Of a stretch of DNA of 6,942 bases, positions 1-5,842 are shown piece after piece. The notes below the pieces were generated by a model. That model was not told where the DNA came from. It did no database searches and saw nothing but the letters and a program-made list of their open reading frames with translations. The stretch is from Chloroflexota bacterium (GTDB lineage: Bacteria; Chloroflexota; Anaerolineae; B4-G1; SLSP01), in assembly GCA_022707665.1 (NCBI GenBank), contig JAKJAE010000142.1:1-6942 (forward strand). Reading direction: 5' to 3'. Within the stretch, counting starts at the first letter, position 1. Every line of letters starts with the position of its first letter. A program made the position numbers and the translations under genes.

Positions 1-642
1 TGGCTCGTACGGGTAGGTCTGCTCTGCGACCGCCAGCACAGCCTCGAGCAGCTCCCGTACCCCTTCACTGCGCGTCGCCACCATCGGGATGACGGGGATG
101 CCCAGCGCTGCCTCCAAAACGTGCGGCTCGAACTGCACGCCCTCCTGCTCGGCAACGTCCATCATGTTCAGGACCAGGACCACGGGCGAAGGCAACAGGA
201 GCAGCTCCGACAGCAGGTAGAGGCTGCGTTCCGGAATCGCCGCATCCACGATCGCCACAACGACATCGGGCCGCTCGTGGATGATGAAATCGCGCGTGAT
301 GCGCTCTTCCTCCGAGGCTGCGGTCAGGCTGTAGGTTCCCGGAAGGTCGACCAGGAGCAAGTCCACATCCCTGGCCGCATCATCGGGTGTATCGATGTCC
401 TGACCGTAGTGATGGGTATGATGATAGTGGTGCCGCCCTATCTTTTGCTCCACGGTCTTGCCTGGCCAGTTACCAACATGCTGGTTCAGGCCGGTCAGCA
501 TGTTGAAGATTGTAGACTTACCCACATTTGGCTGGCCAGCTAGCGCGACAACGAGCGTGCCATCTCCAGCGGACCGTGCCTGGCGCAGTTCGACCGCCGA
601 GGTATCGGACGTTTCGTGCGCGTGATGTTGGTGGTGGAACAC
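1..642 (-). CDS. feoB: Ferrous iron transport protein B (FeoB), N-terminal G domain, truncated at window edge
   Basis: FeoB is the inner-membrane Fe(II) transporter with a cytosolic GTPase domain. Only the first 214 codons lie in the window, and the frame is open to base 1, so the membrane domain is off the left edge. All G motifs are visible: G1 GQPNVGKST (residues 36-44), G2 GNWPGKTVE (57-65), G3 DLPGTYSL (99-106), G4 NMMD (159-162) and a G5-like VATR (188-191). VDAAIPERSLYLL (132-144) is also typical of FeoB. I start at GTG 642 because GAGGGG sits 7 nt upstream and the gap to the feoA stop is 4 nt, indicating translational coupling. Two oddities stand out: a His-rich N-terminus (HHQHHAHE, residues 3-10) and a His-rich stretch HHYHHTHHY (71-79). 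The G2-G3 segment is about 17 residues longer than in E. coli FeoB as I recall it. It is co-transcribed with feoA and the repressor. Confidence 0.95.
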   Translation of the reverse strand, partial: MFHHQHHAHETSDTSAVELRQARSAGDGTLVVALAGQPNVGKSTIFNMLTGLNQHVGNWPGKTVEQKIGRHHYHHTHHYGQDIDTPDDAARDVDLLLVDLPGTYSLTAASEEERITRDFIIHERPDVVVAIVDAAIPERSLYLLSELLLLPSPVVLVLNMMDVAEQEGVQFEPHVLEAALGIPVIPMVATRSEGVRELLEAVLAVAEQTYPYEP

Positions 643-646
643 AGCA

Positions 647-877
647 CTACCCCTCTGAGCAATGGACCTTGATTCTGCCGGCTTCGCCGCGTCCGAGGGC
701 AATCTGCGCGCCACGGATCGAGACGAGGATCGGGCCAGATCCATAGTTTCTGATAACGGTGACCGGAGCCCCGGTCGTGAAACCCAACGCTGCCAGACGT
801 GAGACAAAATGATGGCCACCTTCCAGACTACCAATCAGACCGGTTTCACCTGGGTTCAGCTTTGCGAGTGGGACCAT
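647..877 (-). CDS. feoA: Ferrous iron transport protein A (FeoA)
   Basis: This is a small cytosolic SH3-like protein of 76 residues, the usual FeoA size, that assists FeoB in Fe(II) uptake. The typical opening MVPLAKLNPGETG is followed by a glycine-containing turn, LAALGFTTGAPVTVIRN (the family pattern is LxxLGfxxGxxVxvixn), and a final strand, PILVSIRGAQIALGRGEA. I chose ATG 877 because families in this group start at MxPL, and GAAAGG and GAG lie 10-17 nt upstream. The frame can be extended to TTG 913, but that would overlap the end of the repressor gene and add 12 atypical residues. The gene sits 17 nt after the repressor stop and 4 nt before the feoB start, so it is the middle gene of a three-gene operon. 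Confidence 0.93.
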   Translation of the reverse strand: MVPLAKLNPGETGLIGSLEGGHHFVSRLAALGFTTGAPVTVIRNYGSGPILVSIRGAQIALGRGEAGRIKVHCSEG

Positions 878-894
878 GAAGTAGCTCAACCTTT

Positions 895-1545
895 CTATAC
901 GATTTCCATCCAAACGGCGCGTGCATCCGCAGCCGGTACAACCGCCTGTCGACCTCCTTCAGCCAACAGCGCCACGCCCGTCGCTTCTGCTGTTTGGGCC
1001 ACGATCTTCACCAGGCTACCGGGCATCAGTGACAACTGGGCGATGCGCCTCAAGAGATCGGGGGCTTCAGGCGCGATGCGCGTCACGCGCGCCTCAGCAC
1101 CCACACCCAGACTACGCAGACACTGCTCCAGGGCCGACGTCGCCTGAGGGGCAATCGGCCCACCGTGTGGGCACGCCTCAGGCTCGCCAAGGAACGCCGA
1201 CAGACGCTCAGTCACGGCCTCTGGAGCCGCGTGCTCGAGGTCTCCAGCCACTGTATGGGCCTCATCCCACGGCAGGCTCAACACGTCGCTGAGGAAGCGC
1301 TCCCAGAGCCGGTGCCGGCGTAAGAGCGCCAACGCGGCGTCGGTTCCCGCTTCGGTCAAGGTAACCCCACGGTAAGGGTGGTACTGCACCCACCCTCCCT
1401 CCTCCAGCTTCTGCACCATCTCGTGAACCGAGACCGGCGAGAACCCGAAGTACTCAGCGAGTTGCGCCAGGGGCAGCGGCGTGTCAGCATCGCTGCGCAG
1501 CCGGTACACAGCTCCCAGATACTCCTCAACCCGTTCCTGCCGCAT
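895..1545 (-). CDS. DtxR/MntR-family metal-dependent transcriptional repressor with C-terminal FeoA-like domain
   Basis: A 216-residue iron- or manganese-dependent repressor, expected to bind DNA as a metal-loaded dimer and control the feo genes behind it. The winged helix covers about residues 1-70: MRQERVEEYLGAVYRL, then the helix-turn-helix around LAEYFGFSPVSVHEMVQKL, then the wing YHPYRGVTLTEAG. The dimerisation/metal domain covers about 71-135 and includes RHRLWERFL, AHTVAGDLEH and CPHGGPI (the family's CPHGxPI). An SH3/FeoA-like domain fills about 155-216. By alignment with DtxR, ancillary-site ligands H78, E82 and H97 and primary-site E104 and H105 are present. The residue at the DtxR Cys102 / MntR Glu99 position appears to be Gly101, which is unusual. 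I use ATG 1545, preceded by AGGA and GGAGG. The frame extends to 1638, but that would start upstream of the operator and the predicted transcription start. Iron is the likelier signal given feoAB, but specificity cannot be read with certainty. Confidence 0.92.
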   Translation of the reverse strand: MRQERVEEYLGAVYRLRSDADTPLPLAQLAEYFGFSPVSVHEMVQKLEEGGWVQYHPYRGVTLTEAGTDAALALLRRHRLWERFLSDVLSLPWDEAHTVAGDLEHAAPEAVTERLSAFLGEPEACPHGGPIAPQATSALEQCLRSLGVGAEARVTRIAPEAPDLLRRIAQLSLMPGSLVKIVAQTAEATGVALLAEGGRQAVVPAADARAVWMEIV

Positions 1546-1569
1546 GAGATCCTGTTGCCTCCGGAGACG

Positions 1570-1598
1570 GTCACAGTTTATAAGGTATACCTTATAAT
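1570..1598 (+). promoter_or_regulatory. Candidate promoter of the divergent zinc-ribbon/LysM gene
   Basis: A perfect -10 box TATAAT (1593-1598) lies 17 nt after GTCACA (1570-1575, 4/6 match to the -35 consensus). Transcription would begin near 1605, leaving a leader of about 70 nt before ATG 1677. A second TATAAT at 1606-1611 has no convincing -35 box. The palindromic operator lies inside this promoter. Confidence 0.5.
1578..1597. promoter_or_regulatory. Predicted DtxR/MntR-type operator (perfect 20-bp palindrome)
   Basis: TTATAAGGTATACCTTATAA is its own reverse complement over all 20 bases. It carries the AGGT...ACCT half-sites generally seen in DtxR-family operators, in A/T-rich surroundings unlike the G+C-rich flanks. 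It covers about +1 to +20 of the minus-strand feo operon. It also fills most of the spacer and the first five bases of the -10 box of the best plus-strand promoter. Autoregulation by the adjacent repressor is the simplest reading. Binding itself is inferred. Confidence 0.8.
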
Positions 1599-1603
1599 CC
1601 ACG

Positions 1604-1631
1604 AGTATAATCCGCCATGGTCCGCTGTCAA
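1604..1631 (-). promoter_or_regulatory. Promoter of the repressor-feoA-feoB operon
   Basis: On the minus strand a perfect -35 hexamer TTGACA (1626-1631) is followed after 16 nt by TATACT (1604-1609), a 5/6 match to the -10 consensus. Transcription should start near 1597, giving an untranslated leader of about 50 nt before ATG 1545. The predicted start coincides with the edge of the 20-bp palindrome, the right place for repression by the encoded regulator. Confidence 0.7.
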
Positions 1632-1676
1632 GCCCCAATCCCCAGGCGCCTTGCTCTTGCCTGACACGGTGTTATC

Positions 1677-2864
1677 ATGCCCCACCGTATGGAAGATGAG
1701 TCGATCCGGTCACTGCCCGAGAAGCTCGGGCGCCACTGCCCTACGTGTGGTGCGCGCGTTGTCGATGACGCCAAGATATGCTCAATCTGTGGGGCAGTGC
1801 TCGATGAGGGTCAGGACGAGACAGGGGCCCCTTCTGAGGCAGAAGCTCGCGAAGGTGCCCCGACTTCTAGGAGCCGCACACGCCAGATCCTCCGCATAGC
1901 CGTGCTGGCGCTTATCGCCGTCTTGGTCCTTACCGGCGCTGCGATCCTTGGGTTCAAGATGTCGCAAGGCGAGGTGATTGCCGAGTTGCCGACCTTTACG
2001 CCAACGGCAACCTTTCTGCCAACGCAGACAGCGACGCCGACACTGACGCCGACCGCAACGCCGACAGAGGCGCCCACGGAGACGCCGACACCCGTGCCCC
2101 CCACCGAGTATATCGTTGTGGCGGGCGATACGCTGCTGGAGATCGCCACTGAGTTTGACATCACCGTCGATGAGCTCAAAGCCTTCAACGGGCTCGATTC
2201 CGATGACATCGGCGAAGGGCAAACTTTGTTCATACCTGCGCCCACCCCGACGCCTGGCCCGACACCCACACCGGACCCACGGCAGCCAACGGAGACGCCC
2301 AGCCCTTACATTCTGCACACAGTGCGAGCTGGCGACACGCTATCGACGATTGCGGAGCAATACGGCGTGAGCATGGAAGCCATACGCGCCGCCAATGAGC
2401 TCCCTGCCAACTCGCAGCATATTGTGGTCGGATTGGCGCTCGTCATTCCGCGCAACACCCCCACGCCGACACCGCCTCCTGTTGCCGAGGCTGTGGCAAC
2501 CCCTACACCGGTCATGGGATATCCAGCACCGGTGATGCTCCATCCGCGGGATACCGCATCTTTCACGGGTTCTGATGCCGTGATCGTGCTGCAATGGGCC
2601 TCTGTCGGCATCCTCGAAGACCGCGAATACTACCAGGTGGAATTGATCATCCCCACCGACGGTCAGAGCATTACCGAGCAGATGATCACGCGGTCGACGG
2701 CATGGCGCGTGCCAGGCGAGCTATTCCCGCCCGAGACCGTCGAAGACCGGACATTCTCGTGGCGCGTTCTTGTCGTGCGTCAGGTCACGGGCACCGACAA
2801 TGCAAGCTACAAGGTGATCAGCCAGGCCGCCCGCCGCCGCACTTTCACCTGGGCCACGGAGTAA
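1677..2864 (+). CDS. Membrane-anchored zinc-ribbon protein with two LysM domains
   Basis: A 395-residue protein that probably binds cell-wall or surface glycans. It begins with a cytosolic zinc ribbon (CPTCG at 21-25, CSICG at 35-39), then an acidic/basic linker and one membrane helix (about 71-93, preceded by RSRTRQ). A Thr-Pro-rich spacer follows (about 105-143), then LysM 1 (about 145-187, YIVVAGDTLLEIATEF), a second Thr-Pro linker (188-209), LysM 2 (about 211-258, YILHTVRAGDTLSTIAEQYGV) and a third linker. The C-terminal domain (about 283-395) is beta-rich, with ILQW/FSW-type strands that look Ig-like or FN3-like. Topology is N-in, C-out by the positive-inside rule. This layout is, to my knowledge, frequent in Chloroflexota. 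No clear Shine-Dalgarno precedes ATG 1677, and ATG 1689 is an alternative start. The gene diverges from the feo operon and ends 17 nt before a strong hairpin. Its specific ligand is unknown. Confidence 0.88.
   Translation: MPHRMEDESIRSLPEKLGRHCPTCGARVVDDAKICSICGAVLDEGQDETGAPSEAEAREGAPTSRSRTRQILRIAVLALIAVLVLTGAAILGFKMSQGEVIAELPTFTPTATFLPTQTATPTLTPTATPTEAPTETPTPVPPTEYIVVAGDTLLEIATEFDITVDELKAFNGLDSDDIGEGQTLFIPAPTPTPGPTPTPDPRQPTETPSPYILHTVRAGDTLSTIAEQYGVSMEAIRAANELPANSQHIVVGLALVIPRNTPTPTPPPVAEAVATPTPVMGYPAPVMLHPRDTASFTGSDAVIVLQWASVGILEDREYYQVELIIPTDGQSITEQMITRSTAWRVPGELFPPETVEDRTFSWRVLVVRQVTGTDNASYKVISQAARRRTFTWATE
1993..2108 (+). repeat. Degenerate ACGCCGACA-type repeat encoding a Thr-Pro linker
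   Basis: Short, imperfect copies of ACGCCGACA/ACGCCGACC follow one another and encode TPT/TPTE units between the membrane helix and the first LysM domain. A shorter similar tract lies at about 2238-2295 and another near 2455-2475. These are coding repeats for extended spacers in the protein. They can expand or contract by slippage and produce spurious open frames on the opposite strand. Confidence 0.6.
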
Positions 2865-2881
2865 CATAACACAGGAACGCA

Positions 2882-2911
2882 AAGAGCGCGGAAGTCACCT
2901 TCCGCGCTCTT
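2882..2911. terminator. Strong hairpin between convergent genes, probable bidirectional terminator
   Basis: A 13-bp perfect stem (AAGAGCGCGGAAG pairing with CTTCCGCGCTCTT) encloses a 4-nt TCAC loop. It sits 17 nt after the stop of the LysM gene and 30 nt after the end of the convergent acidic-protein gene. On either strand the stem ends in a few T residues, but there is no long U tract. Placement between two convergent gene ends supports a terminator for both. Confidence 0.75.
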
Positions 2912-2941
2912 CGTATGCACAACCTGCACGCTGCCTGGCGC

Positions 2942-3463
2942 TCAGCTTATGGACATCCTGCCCAGCATCACGAGAAACAGAAGGCCGATGACAGCAATGT
3001 CGAGCAACAACAGGATGGCCAGGACCGCCTGCTGCCACGGAAGCAGACCTGCGATCCCCCGTCCAGCGCCAACGGCACGCATCGCAACATCCTCCTGCGG
3101 TGCGGCCTCATCCGACTCGACCTGGCTCCGCAGAACCTCAACGATCTCTCCTTCGCTTGCCTCTTCAGCCACCGCCTCGGCTGGAGCGGGGGCCGCTATA
3201 CCGCGGACAAAGGCATCCCAGTCATCTGATTCCTCAGCAGCGAGGCCCTCGTCTGCCGGACCCTCGGTCTGCAAGCCCTCGGCAGCCGAGGCCTCGGCTG
3301 GGGTGACCACAGGCGAAGGTCGCAGAAAGTCCCACTCACTCTGGACATTGTCAGCAGCAGCTTCATCGGCGCCGACCGGGGCATCCTCAGATGCCGCCGC
3401 GGTGTCGTCCTCATCATCCCGCTGCGCAGCCAGTTCCACCAGCCAGTCGGGTATGTCACTCAT
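2942..3463 (-). CDS. Acidic, Ala/Glu-rich protein with C-terminal membrane anchor, function unknown
   Basis: I do not recognise a characterised family. The 173-residue product starts with MSDIPDWLVELAAQ, followed by a low-complexity region very rich in Ala, Glu and Asp (about 15-125). That region contains two Trp-centred motifs, SEWDFL (42-47) and DDWDAFV (80-86). A single hydrophobic helix (about 144-167) and only about six residues after it close the protein. This is the profile of a tail-anchored protein with a disordered, negatively charged cytosolic part. The short DWL-like motifs could be docking sites; that is inference. ATG 3463 is well supported by GGAGG 7 nt upstream. The gene converges on the LysM gene and diverges from the glycosylase gene. 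Codon use (GCC/GAG/GAC) matches the neighbours, and the opposite-strand frames over it are Ser/Ala/Arg-rich shadows. Confidence 0.75.
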   Translation of the reverse strand: MSDIPDWLVELAAQRDDEDDTAAASEDAPVGADEAAADNVQSEWDFLRPSPVVTPAEASAAEGLQTEGPADEGLAAEESDDWDAFVRGIAAPAPAEAVAEEASEGEIVEVLRSQVESDEAAPQEDVAMRAVGAGRGIAGLLPWQQAVLAILLLLDIAVIGLLFLVMLGRMSIS

Positions 3464-3583
3464 TGCTCGCCCTCCGGAAATGTAGGCGCCTACTTACCGG
3501 CTCGCCGAAGCGTCTGTTCACTTGGTCAGAATCAGGCTATCATTCACTGCAATTAACATACACCAGATAAGCAGGATAGTCAA

Positions 3584-4201
3584 ATGCCAAAGGCGGAGAC
3601 ACCAGGTCTGCCATTATCCCCTGACTTCTACGCCCGCGAGCCCGACGTCGTGGCCCGTGCGCTTATCGGCAAGCGACTAGTGCGCGTGCTCGGTGACGTC
3701 ACGCTCATCGGGCGAATCGTCGAGACCGAAGGGTACCGGGGTGCCGAAGACGCGGCGAGTCACGCAGCCTCTGGGCCCACAGCCCGCAACTCCCCCATGT
3801 TTGGGCCACCAGGGCACGCCTACGTCTACTTCATCTATGGCATGCACTGGATGTTCAATATCGCGGCACACCCCGACGGGGCCCCAGGAGCAGTGCTCAT
3901 CCGCGCTCTCGAGCCCCTGACGGGCATCGAAACGATGCAGCACAACCGTGGAGGGAATTTCGCCCCCGGCGATCCACGCCTGACCAATGGGCCAGCCCGG
4001 CTGGCGCAGGCCTTTGCCATCGAGGGAACGCTGAACGGCAGCGATCTATGTGGAACAGGCCCTCTCAGCATAGTGGAAGGCAGCCTCTTGCCCTGGGAAC
4101 AGATCGCCTCTGGCCCACGAGTCCGTGTTCCAGGCGACGCAGACGCCCGCAGCCGGCCCTGGCGTTTCTGGATCGCGAGCAACCGCTATACGTCTTCGTG
4201 A
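3584..4201 (+). CDS. 3-methyladenine DNA glycosylase (AAG/MPG family)
   Basis: A base-excision repair enzyme that flips out and removes alkylated or deaminated purines from DNA. It is 205 residues long, the usual size for bacterial members, and appears complete. The family core is clear: LIGRIVETEGYRG (41-53), ASHA (58-61), TARNSPMFGPPGHAYVYFIYGMHWMFN (66-92), then VLIRALEP (104-111), NGPARLAQA and PWRFWIASN near the end. By alignment with human AAG, the general base Glu125 corresponds to E49, intercalating Tyr127 to Y51, His136 to H60, Asn169 to N92 and Arg182 to R107, so catalysis should be intact. ATG 3584 is preceded by AGGA about 9 nt upstream. The gene stands alone on the plus strand, with 120 nt to the divergent acidic-protein gene and about 200 nt to the next plus-strand gene. 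It has no functional link to its neighbours that I can see. Confidence 0.95.
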   Translation: MPKAETPGLPLSPDFYAREPDVVARALIGKRLVRVLGDVTLIGRIVETEGYRGAEDAASHAASGPTARNSPMFGPPGHAYVYFIYGMHWMFNIAAHPDGAPGAVLIRALEPLTGIETMQHNRGGNFAPGDPRLTNGPARLAQAFAIEGTLNGSDLCGTGPLSIVEGSLLPWEQIASGPRVRVPGDADARSRPWRFWIASNRYTSS

Positions 4202-4340
4202 CCCTGTTTTGTGAGCCACCCTGCGAGTGGCCACGCTGGCTACGAGCTGCGCCAGCCGCCGCTTGTAGCACGACTTCTCCAAAGCGATGCGTGCCGTTCC
4301 AGGCGTCGACGCCGCCCCGAGAATCAATCCAATAGCCATA

Positions 4341-4352
4341 TCAACATGTTGA
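4341..4352. promoter_or_regulatory. Candidate operator: 12-bp perfect palindrome overlapping a -35 box
   Basis: TCAACATGTTGA is a perfect inverted repeat whose last four bases overlap the TTGACA -35 hexamer of the candidate promoter before the 199-residue gene. This position suits a repressor or an activator site. No regulator gene for it is visible in the window, and a 12-bp palindrome alone can arise by chance. Confidence 0.35.
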
Positions 4353-4377
4353 CACTGCCAAATAATGGTACTAAAGT
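4349..4377 (+). promoter_or_regulatory. Candidate promoter for the 199-residue gene and heparinase-like gene
   Basis: A perfect -35 TTGACA (4349-4354) lies 17 nt before TAAAGT (4372-4377, 4/6 match to the -10 consensus) in a locally A/T-rich patch. It precedes ATG 4405 by about 20 nt of leader, which contains the GAGG ribosome binding site. The rest of the intergenic stretch 4202-4340 shows only short G+C-rich inverted repeats and nothing I can name. Confidence 0.45.
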
Positions 4378-4404
4378 ATAAGCATTGGCAATGAGGCGGA
4401 TCCA

Positions 4405-5004
4405 ATGGGCTGTGACCTGCCCGCCCAACTCACGACAGCACAGGAGCCAACGTTGAAAGAATCCCGATCCCTCATCCGTGGACAGAAGTTGTACCGCGAC
4501 CTCACCCACAATTTCTCGTTTTGGCGACCGCTCAATTGGCATCAGGCTCAACTCCAGCAACCCTACGGTGTTGTCATCTATCCGGAGAAGGACCCACGGA
4601 CAGGCTTCTACGTCACAGTTGCCGATTTGGGTGATGGAGCGGGCGAGATCACCGCCGATGATCTCCCCGCTCTGCGCGAGGGCCTCCTTGCAGGCTTTGC
4701 CACGCTTGATCGTTGCACCATTCTGTCCGAAAAACCGATCAGCAAGGACAAGGCCTTCGGCCTGGAGTTCATCCTGACCTTCGCGATTGGCGAAGCCGAG
4801 TACAAGCAGCACCTGCGTGTGCTCTATGACAGAGGCCGTCAGTATAGCATCTATGGTCAGGGCTCCCCCCCCAAGGAGTACGATGTCTTCGGCAATGTCT
4901 TTGACTATATGTACTTGACGCTCAGATTCGGCGATCTGCTCCTGGATTTGGGCGTTCCTCCGATGCCCGGCATGGAGACCCATTACATTCCGCCTGACGC
5001 TTAG
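4405..5004 (+). CDS. Uncharacterised 199-residue protein paired with the heparinase-like gene
   Basis: I do not recognise this family with confidence. The protein has no signal peptide and no membrane helix, so it is probably cytosolic. After a polar N-terminus (1-40, including RSLIRGQKLYRDL) it looks like an alternating strand/helix domain: PYGVVIYPEKDP (53-64), FYVTVADLGDGAG (68-80), a helix DDLPALREGLLAGF (85-98), then strands ending in YSIYGQGSPPKEYD and FDYMYLTLRFGDLLLDLG (about 163-182). The pattern vaguely recalls PsbP/Mog1-like sandwiches, which is speculation. ATG 4405 has GAGG 8 nt upstream. The stop is followed after 10 nt by the lyase start, whose AGGA ribosome site overlaps this stop, so the two are very likely co-translated. 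A 219-codon frame on the opposite strand covers the same bases, but it lacks this context. Confidence 0.75.
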   Translation: MGCDLPAQLTTAQEPTLKESRSLIRGQKLYRDLTHNFSFWRPLNWHQAQLQQPYGVVIYPEKDPRTGFYVTVADLGDGAGEITADDLPALREGLLAGFATLDRCTILSEKPISKDKAFGLEFILTFAIGEAEYKQHLRVLYDRGRQYSIYGQGSPPKEYDVFGNVFDYMYLTLRFGDLLLDLGVPPMPGMETHYIPPDA

Positions 5005-5014
5005 GAATCGATCG

Positions 5015-5842
5015 ATGCCTTCAAGAGCCGTCTACCTTGACTACATCCGCGCAGCAGGAGCAACGACGGAGACCTATCTGTCGACGAGCATCGAAAAGTG
5101 GCAGGAGAGCTTTCGCAACGCAGGCAACTCTGATCACCCTCTCTTCGGCTACGCCGCGACCGGCGCACCGGCTGCTGCCGCGGCAGTTGATGCCTTCCTG
5201 TATCAGGTGACAGGCGACCCGGTCCACGCAGCGCGTGCCCGCCAGGCACTCTTGTTGCCGCGACAACTCGCCAAGATCTTCCCTCCGGCTCTTGCGGCGC
5301 GACACCCGGAATACCACCAGGCCGTGCCACCTATGGACGGGTTGTTCGCCCCCCCGAGCTACATTCCGGCCTACGAGCGCATCCGCGAAAGCGACGTTCT
5401 GGATCAGTCAGATCACGACGAAATCGCGGCTACGGTTGCTGATAGTCTGCATCCGCTTTTCCATTTCCCGGAATGGGGGGCACACAACCGTGCTATGCTG
5501 CGCGCGTTGAGCCTCGCCCTCGCCACCCGCGCGTTCCCCACCCATCCCGATGCTGCCAGCTGGAAGGCGCTCGCCAACGAACTCGCCGAGGATAGCTGGG
5601 GCCACTGGTCGATCGAGGACGCCATGGGCTATCACGCAATCTGGCTGTTGGCTCTGTTCACGTACGCCGAGGTCACCGGGCGCCCAGGGCTCTTCGAGCT
5701 TCCAGCAACATTCTACTACCTGACCTATTTTGCCCACATGCTTACGCCGCTTGATACCTATCCTGACTTTGGCGACTGCAACTGGGGTGGCGGGGCCGAG
5801 CGGCTGCTCCCCTGCTTCGAACGAGCCGCCGCAATTTACCGG
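5015..5842 (+). CDS. Heparinase II/III-family protein, N-terminal half (frameshifted gene)
   Basis: This is the alpha/alpha-toroid half of a probable polysaccharide or oligouronide lyase, which cleaves acidic glycans by beta-elimination. ATG 5015 has AGGA 8 nt upstream, 10 nt after the previous stop. About 276 residues can be read. Recognisable stretches are GAHNRAMLRALSLALA (155-170), WSIEDAMGYHAIWLLALF (198-215) and PDFGDCNWGGGAERLLPCFERAAAIYR (250-276). N158 and Y206 are candidates for the catalytic Asn and Tyr of the family, by position only. No signal peptide is visible, so the enzyme would be cytosolic unless the start is wrong. The frame stays open to a stop at 6344-6346, but after about 5842 its translation turns Ser/Thr/Arg/Cys-rich and loses family character. 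The true continuation is in the -1 frame. Confidence 0.8.

Noticed and set aside
121..543. 140-codon plus-strand open frame
   Set aside because: It is the antisense shadow of the feoB G domain, whose GTPase motifs are unmistakable on the minus strand.
878..913. TTG start at 913 for feoA
   Set aside because: It would overlap the repressor gene and add 12 residues not typical of FeoA. ATG 877 gives the usual MVPL opening.
1546..1638. Longer N-terminus of the repressor starting at 1638
   Set aside because: It would place the operator and -10 box inside the coding region, and the added residues do not look like the family. ATG 1545 gives the standard opening.
1811..2269. Minus-strand frame rich in GVGVSVGV repeats
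   Set aside because: It is the antisense of the Thr-Pro linker codons in the LysM gene. The apparent repeat is a by-product of the coding repeat on the plus strand.
3284..3299. Perfect 16-bp palindrome AGCCGAGGCCTCGGCT
   Set aside because: It lies inside the Ala/Glu-rich coding region, where GCC and GAG codons readily generate such symmetry. There is no promoter or gene boundary nearby.
4324..4983. 219-codon open frame on the minus strand
   Set aside because: It covers the same bases as the plus-strand 199-residue gene, which has a good ribosome site, a promoter-like upstream region and tight coupling to the lyase gene. The minus-strand product has no recognisable motif.
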